Source: Pseudorhodoferax sp. Leaf265 (GTDB lineage: Bacteria > Pseudomonadota > Gammaproteobacteria > Burkholderiales > Burkholderiaceae_C). From it: a DNA stretch of 64,000 bases. This document shows, piece by piece, positions 61,638-64,000 of the stretch. Position 1 is the stretch's first letter. Every line of letters starts with the position of its first letter. A program made the translations under genes and the position numbers. The stretch spans positions 124,001-188,000 of the forward strand of contig NZ_LMMT01000039.1 in the NCBI RefSeq assembly GCF_001422365.1, in the 5' to 3' direction. The notes beneath the pieces were generated by a model. The model saw only the letters and a list, made by a program, of their open reading frames with translations. It was not told the DNA's origin and searched no databases.

Positions 61638-62650
61638 TGGTTGCGCTGCCGATCGCCATCAGCATGGGCGATGCCGCCGGCATCGGCCCCGAAATCATCG
61701 CCAAGGCTTTCCAGGCGGAGCCTGCGCTGCTGCAGGGCTGCTTCGTGGTGGGCGATGTCGGCCTCATGCGGCGTGCGCTGGCGCTGCTGGCGGGCGTTGC
61801 ACCGGCGCTGGCACCGATCGCGACGCCCCAGCAGGCCTGGCAGGTGCCGCCGCGTTGCATTCCGGTGCTGCAACCGGGCCCCGATACGCCCGCCATGCCC
61901 TACGGCGCCATCAGTGCGGCGGCCGGTCGCCTGGCCGCCGATTGCGTGGCATGGGGCGCGCGCGCTGCCTTGCGCGGCGAGGTGGCGGCGCTGGTCACTG
62001 CGCCGGTGCACAAGGAGGCACTGTCCGCTGCGGGCGTGCCCTATCCGGGCCACACCGAGTTGCTGCAGGCCGAGGCCGCGGCCCATGCCGGCCGGCCCGT
62101 GGCCGAGATGCCGGTGCGCATGATGCTGGCCAATCCGGAGCTGCGCACCGTGCTGGTCAGCATCCATGTGTCGCTGCGCGCCGCGCTGGACGCCGTGACC
62201 TTCGACAACGTGCTGCAGACGCTGCGCATCACGCATGCCGCGTTGGCCGCGCTGCTGGGCCGCGCGCCACGCATCGGCGTGGCGGGCCTGAACCCGCATG
62301 CGGGCGAAGGTGGCTTGTTCGGCCGCGAAGAGATCGAGACCATCGCGCCAGCCATGGCGGCAGCGCGCACCGAAGGCATCGATGCCCAGGGCCCCTATGC
62401 GCCCGACACGGTGTTCATGCGCGCCCGCACCGGCGCCTTCGACGTGGTCGTGGCCATGTACCACGACCAGGGCCTGATCCCCGTGAAATACCTCGGTGTG
62501 GAGCAGGGCGTGAACGTGACCCTGGGCCTGCCGCTGGTGCGCACCAGCCCGGACCATGGCACCGCGTTCGACATCGCCGGCACCGGCCGTGCCGATGCGC
62601 GCAGCCTCGTCGAGGCCTTGCGCATGGCACGCCAGCTGGCGCGCGGCTGA
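61637..62650 (+). CDS. pdxA: 4-Hydroxythreonine-4-phosphate dehydrogenase
   Basis: NAD-dependent enzyme of pyridoxal phosphate synthesis, 337 residues. IAISMGDAAGIGPEIIAKA is the family N-terminus. TAPVHKEALSAAGVPYPGHTE and VVAMYHDQGLIPVKYLG contain the zinc-binding histidines. ATG 61637 overlaps the Nif3-like stop by one base; GTG 61634 is a possible alternative. It converges on mscL with only 6 bp between the stops. Assignment is sure. Confidence 0.96.
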   Translation: MVALPIAISMGDAAGIGPEIIAKAFQAEPALLQGCFVVGDVGLMRRALALLAGVAPALAPIATPQQAWQVPPRCIPVLQPGPDTPAMPYGAISAAAGRLAADCVAWGARAALRGEVAALVTAPVHKEALSAAGVPYPGHTELLQAEAAAHAGRPVAEMPVRMMLANPELRTVLVSIHVSLRAALDAVTFDNVLQTLRITHAALAALLGRAPRIGVAGLNPHAGEGGLFGREEIETIAPAMAAARTEGIDAQGPYAPDTVFMRARTGAFDVVVAMYHDQGLIPVKYLGVEQGVNVTLGLPLVRTSPDHGTAFDIAGTGRADARSLVEALRMARQLARG

Positions 62651-62656
62651 AGCGCG

Positions 62657-63085
62657 TTACTTCCTGAGGCTGTCGCGGATCTCGCGCAGCAGCACGACGT
62701 CCTCGGGCGTCACCGGGGCGGCAGGTGGAGGTGCCGGTTCCGCGCGCTTGAGGCGGTTGATCTGCTTGACCATCATGAAGATGATGAAGGCCAGGATGGC
62801 GAAGTTCACCGCGATGGTGATGAAGTTGCCATAGGCCAGCACCGGCACGCCGGCCTTGCGCAGCGCGTCCAGCGTGGTCGGCACGCCGGCTGGCACGGTG
62901 CCCAGCACCACGAAGAGGTTGGAGAAATCCAGCTTGCCGAAGACCAGGCCGACGACGGGCATGATCAGGTCGGCCACGACCGAGTCGACGATCTTGCCGA
63001 AGGCGCCACCGATGATCACGCCGACGGCCAGATCGATCACGTTGCCCTTGACCGCGAACTCCCTGAACTCCTGCATCATGCCCAT
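62657..63085 (-). CDS. mscL: Large-conductance mechanosensitive channel MscL
   Basis: A 142-residue pentameric osmotic safety valve. The N-terminal amphipathic [21 protein letters not shown] and pore helix [19 protein letters not shown] are classic. TM2 is [21 protein letters not shown] Pro/Ala-rich linker and C-terminal helix ([15 protein letters not shown]) follow. ATG 63085 is chosen from AGAGGA five bases upstream; the open frame extends further but without a suitable start. It is divergent from petA. Confidence 0.97.
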   Translation of the reverse strand: MGMMQEFREFAVKGNVIDLAVGVIIGGAFGKIVDSVVADLIMPVVGLVFGKLDFSNLFVVLGTVPAGVPTTLDALRKAGVPVLAYGNFITIAVNFAILAFIIFMMVKQINRLKRAEPAPPPAAPVTPEDVVLLREIRDSLRK

Positions 63086-63174
63086 GGCATCCTCTCGCTT
63101 CGGTGAGTGAAAAACCCGCGCATTCTCGCTGCATTCGCCTGTCGCGCAGGGCGCACAGACCGCATCAGCGCGCC

Positions 63175-63204
63175 TTGAGAGCGAATAACCCTGTCCGCTA
63201 CAAT
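63175..63204 (+). promoter_or_regulatory. Sigma-70 promoter for petA
   Basis: TTGAGA (63175-63180), 18-bp spacer and TACAAT (63199-63204) make the best vegetative promoter match in the window, 38 bp upstream of the petA ATG. Inferred by consensus only. Confidence 0.65.
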
Positions 63205-63242
63205 CTTTTGTTGACTCCAATAAGAGACTATTGAGGAACCCC

Positions 63243-63842
63243 ATGAGTGACATTCCAGTCGACCGTAGCAAGCGGACATGGCTGATCGCCTCCGGTTGCG
63301 CGGGGGCGGTAGGTGGTGTGGCAACCGCAGTTCCGTTCGTGAGCACATTTCAGCCTTCGGAGCGCGCCAAGGCTGCGGGTGCCGCTGTCGAGGTCGACAT
63401 CTCCGCACTCAAGCCCGGCGAGAAGGTCACCGTGGAGTGGCGTGGCAAGCCGGTGTGGATCATCAAGCGCACGCCCGAGCAACTGGCCGAGCTGCCCAAG
63501 CTCGACAGCCAGCTGGCCGACCCCAAGTCGCTGCGCAAGCCATCCGAGCTGACGCCCGAATACGCCCGCAACGAGGGTCGCTCGATCAAGCCCGAGGTGC
63601 TGGTCGTGGTGGGCATCTGCACGCACCTGGGCTGCTCGCCGGTCGACAAGTTCACGCCCGGCCCCCAGCCCTCGCTGCCCGACAACTGGGAGGGCGGCTT
63701 CCTGTGCCCCTGCCATGGCTCCACCTTCGACCTGGCCGGCCGGGTGTTTGCCAACAAGCCCGCGCCCGACAACCTCGAGGTGCCACCGCACCAGTACCTG
63801 TCCGACACGCGCCTGCTCATCGGCGACGACAAGAAGGCTTGA
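63243..63842 (+). CDS. petA: Ubiquinol-cytochrome c reductase iron-sulfur (Rieske) subunit
   Basis: Rieske subunit of the cytochrome bc1 complex, 199 residues. An N-terminal anchor ([20 protein letters not shown]) is followed by the soluble domain. 2Fe-2S ligands are C126 and H128 (CTHLGC) and C155 and H158 (CPCHGS), with C131 and C157 as the stabilising disulfide. ATG 63243 is preceded by GAGGAA. The longer frame from a TTG at 63231 is not needed. petB follows 15 bp later. Confidence 0.98.
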   Translation: MSDIPVDRSKRTWLIASGCAGAVGGVATAVPFVSTFQPSERAKAAGAAVEVDISALKPGEKVTVEWRGKPVWIIKRTPEQLAELPKLDSQLADPKSLRKPSELTPEYARNEGRSIKPEVLVVVGICTHLGCSPVDKFTPGPQPSLPDNWEGGFLCPCHGSTFDLAGRVFANKPAPDNLEVPPHQYLSDTRLLIGDDKKA

Positions 63843-63857
63843 GGGGGCACGACGGAC

Positions 63858-64000
63858 ATGGCTGAATTCAAGGAAATCTCGCCCAACGCGCCCATCGGCG
63901 CGCATGTGACCAACTGGCTGGAGAACCGGTTCCCGACCGCGTTCGACGCCTACCGCGTCCACATGTCGGACTACTACGCGCCGAAGAACTTCAACTTCTG
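63858..64000 (+). CDS. petB: Cytochrome b of the bc1 complex (3' end outside window)
   Basis: The first 47 codons of cytochrome b. The visible N-terminus MAEFKEISPNAP then TNWLENRFPTAFDAYRVHMSDYY matches betaproteobacterial PetB before its first helix. It is cut by the window end, so haem histidines are not visible. The call rests on the N-terminal match and on directly following petA, the universal petABC order. Confidence 0.9.
   Translation, partial: MAEFKEISPNAPIGAHVTNWLENRFPTAFDAYRVHMSDYYAPKNFNF

Overview
The window looks like a chromosomal core segment of a Comamonadaceae bacterium (Betaproteobacteria, Burkholderiales). The evidence is very high GC with strong GC3 bias, '-10' boxes of the TAGAAT type, and a gene order (cytochrome c4, ResB/CcsA cytochrome c maturation, cyaY/PBP1A, pilMNOPQ, aroKB, gltBD, mla, murA, his, tat, petAB) that I associate with Acidovorax/Variovorax-like genomes. 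It holds about 66 protein genes and no tRNA, rRNA, CRISPR array or prophage that I can see. No stretch without a gene exceeds 300 bases; the longest are 59248-59532 and 21943-22223.

Layout. 1-4.2 kb: the 3' part of a penicillin-binding protein 1A gene, a membrane diguanylate cyclase, a DUF2889 protein, an SDR oxidoreductase and a small acidic protein. 4.2-9.9 kb (minus strand): metK, a Bcr/CflA efflux pump and a two-gene ABC exporter. 10-19.5 kb: a lipid A acyltransferase, engB, cytochrome c4, resB-ccsA, msrPQ, lptM-lysA and cyaY. 19.5-29.3 kb: a complete second PBP1A, the divergent pilMNOPQ operon, and an Ig-like-repeat lipoprotein between pilQ and aroK. 29.3-34.5 kb: aroK-aroB-dgt-DUF1415-methyltransferase and a REP-associated (RAYT) transposase followed by an AT-rich tail. 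34.5-46.5 kb: gltBD, mlaFED-mlaA-mlaCB and a YadGH-like ABC exporter. 46.5-58.1 kb: ibaG, murA, hisGDCBHA-mutarotase-hisFIE, a DUF4870 protein, a HIT protein and tatABC. 58.1-64 kb: a DegS-like periplasmic protease (minus), an MHS-type transporter, a Nif3-like protein, pdxA, mscL (minus) and petA-petB (petB cut by the window end).

Functional themes. Many genes serve the envelope: peptidoglycan (two PBP1A, MurA, LysA), LPS and outer-membrane lipid balance (acyltransferase, LptM, Mla), Tat export, periplasmic quality control (DegS-like, MsrPQ) and type IV pili. A second theme is periplasmic electron transfer: cytochrome c4, haem-attachment proteins, and the Rieske and cytochrome b subunits. The rest is biosynthesis (his, aro, lys, glutamate, PLP, SAM).

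The main oddities are non-coding or architectural. All seven convergent gene junctions abut or overlap, with no room for a bidirectional terminator. A hairpin-rich insert carrying a 26-codon bridging ORF sits between pilM and pilN. The lipoprotein in the pil-aro locus has different base composition. Structured leaders precede metK and resB. I found no clearly novel multi-gene system.
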